Shown here: piece after piece, positions 63,428 through 64,000 of the stretch
Layout: each line of letters begins with the position of its first letter
Position numbering within the stretch: the stretch's first letter is position 1
NCBI GenBank assembly: GCA_026707735.1
Contig: JAPOWH010000014.1
Coordinates: 1-64,000, forward strand
DNA: 64,000 nucleotides
Direction of reading: 5' to 3'
Origin: Gammaproteobacteria bacterium
GTDB lineage: Bacteria > Pseudomonadota > Gammaproteobacteria > Pseudomonadales > Azotimanducaceae
Position numbers and translations under genes: made by a program
Notes under the pieces: generated by a model
What the model was told of the DNA's origin: nothing
Seen by the model: only the letters and a program-made list of their open reading frames with translations
Databases searched by the model: none

Positions 63428-64000
63428 ATGGTCATTGACTCTCTTGGTCGTCGCTTCCAGAACTTGCGCGTCAGCTTGACGGCAGCATGCAACTATGCAT
63501 GTACCTATTGCGTTCCAGATGGCAAGAAACTGCAGGCGCAAAGCGAAGAACTCGATGGCGGACAGATGGCCTATGCCGTGCAGCTGCTGGCCGATGCTGC
63601 GGGAATAACGCGCCTGCGAGTAACCGGCGGCGAACCCCTGATTTCACGCAAGTTTGACGAATTCCTGAGAAGCGTCTCAAAGCTAGGATTGGAGGACATT
63701 GCCGTTACAACCAATGGCCAATTCCTTGCTGCAAAGTTGCCTGTGATGAAGGAAACAGGACTGAAACGGATCAATGTAAGTCTAGATACTCTAGATGCAA
63801 GCAAGTTTAGATCCATTGCGCGTAGTGGCGACCTAGAAACCGTACTAGATGGAATTGAGCAGGCATGTGAGATGGGGCTGCGCGTGAAAATCAACATGGT
63901 TCCCATGAGATCCGCAAACATCGACCAAATCCTGCCGATGCTTGCATTTTGTTTGGAGAGAGGCATCGAACTGCGATTCATTGAACTCATGAACATGGGA
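63428..64000 (+). CDS. moaA: GTP 3',8-cyclase MoaA (partial, 5' part)
   Basis: ATG 63428 opens a frame that reaches the window edge after 191 codons. DSLGRRFQNLRVSLTAACNYACTYC contains the radical-SAM cluster motif Cys21-x3-Cys25-x2-Cys28; RVTGGEPL (GGEP 67-70) and VTTNGQFLA, NVSLDTLDASKF, VLDGIEQACEMGLRVKINMVPM and LRFIELMNMG follow in MoaA order. It performs the first step of molybdenum cofactor synthesis, conversion of GTP to 3',8-cyclo-GTP. The last ~140 residues, with the second Cys cluster that binds GTP, lie outside the window. No other moa gene is visible here. Confidence 0.9.
   Translation, partial: MVIDSLGRRFQNLRVSLTAACNYACTYCVPDGKKLQAQSEELDGGQMAYAVQLLADAAGITRLRVTGGEPLISRKFDEFLRSVSKLGLEDIAVTTNGQFLAAKLPVMKETGLKRINVSLDTLDASKFRSIARSGDLETVLDGIEQACEMGLRVKINMVPMRSANIDQILPMLAFCLERGIELRFIELMNMG

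Noticed and set aside
1-64000. CRISPR arrays, tRNA and rRNA genes
   Set aside because: None seen: no regularly spaced short repeats, no cloverleaf with a GTTCGA-type arm that I could fold convincingly, and no rRNA-like conserved stretches. A dedicated scan could still find a tRNA missed by eye.

Overview
The window reads as chromosomal DNA of a proteobacterium, most likely a gammaproteobacterium with an environmental (possibly marine) oxidative, lipid-processing lifestyle. This rests on gene content only: an AmpG-type permease, glutathione reductase, CaiB/BaiF CoA transferases, SppA, a phytanoyl-CoA-dioxygenase-like enzyme, and a conjugation module of the kind found in gamma/betaproteobacterial integrative conjugative elements (ICEs). 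I saw no rRNA, tRNA or CRISPR array. Base composition is close to balanced and genes lie on both strands with many gaps of 200-500 bp.

Layout. 1-3.4 kb: the start of a secreted tandem-repeat protein (cut by the window edge), a non-coding stretch framed by a perfect 16-bp inverted repeat, a small membrane protein, a secreted DUF1524-type HNH nuclease and an orphan adenine methyltransferase. 3.7-11 kb: AmpG-like permease, membrane-anchored and membrane proteins, a BEM46-type serine hydrolase, a calcineurin-type phosphoesterase and a secreted EF-hand protein. 11.8-17 kb: a compact ICE fragment (TIGR03756-like, TIGR03755-like, a small membrane protein, TraG-N, Integrase_1-type recombinase) without the rest of a conjugation system in view. 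17.3-24 kb: secreted unknown, CoA transferase, glutathione reductase, a Na+/amino-acid symporter with an extra extramembrane domain, and a small membrane protein broken by one base. 24-34 kb: tandem-fused CoA transferase, a giant secreted subtilisin-like protease, a secreted EEP-family hydrolase and a fatty-acid-hydroxylase-type enzyme. 34.6-41.7 kb: SRPBCC protein, PhyH dioxygenase, DUF1537 kinase, a CmcJ/NvfI-type oxygenase, then an alpha-amidating-lyase-like NHL protein overlapping sppA.

41.9-50.8 kb: a MurF ligase, an ABC-2 exporter pair, an HNH_2 endonuclease, a tiny membrane ORF, a secreted thioredoxin-ankyrin fusion, a second BEM46 hydrolase and a single-chain AbiE-like protein. 51-57 kb: a very large ABC-2-type permease with a long extracytoplasmic part and golvesin-like C-terminus, divergent from an alpha-helical-repeat protein. 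57-60 kb: an apparent operon of a second CmcJ/NvfI-type oxygenase and two more BEM46 hydrolases. 60-64 kb: SRPBCC protein, HicA/HicB-type toxin-antitoxin pair, a sigma-region-4-like DNA-binding protein with a strong upstream dyad, and the 5' part of moaA.

How it fits together. Most of the window looks like independent one- to three-gene units. The best candidates for something undescribed are the repeated pairing of CmcJ/NvfI-type oxygenases with a four-member family of membrane-anchored serine hydrolases, the orphan 1182-residue permease fused to non-transport domains, the one-chain AbiEi-AbiEii protein, and the sigma-like regulator with its own operator-like dyad. All functional statements are by recognition of motifs and family patterns by eye; no search or structure prediction was run.
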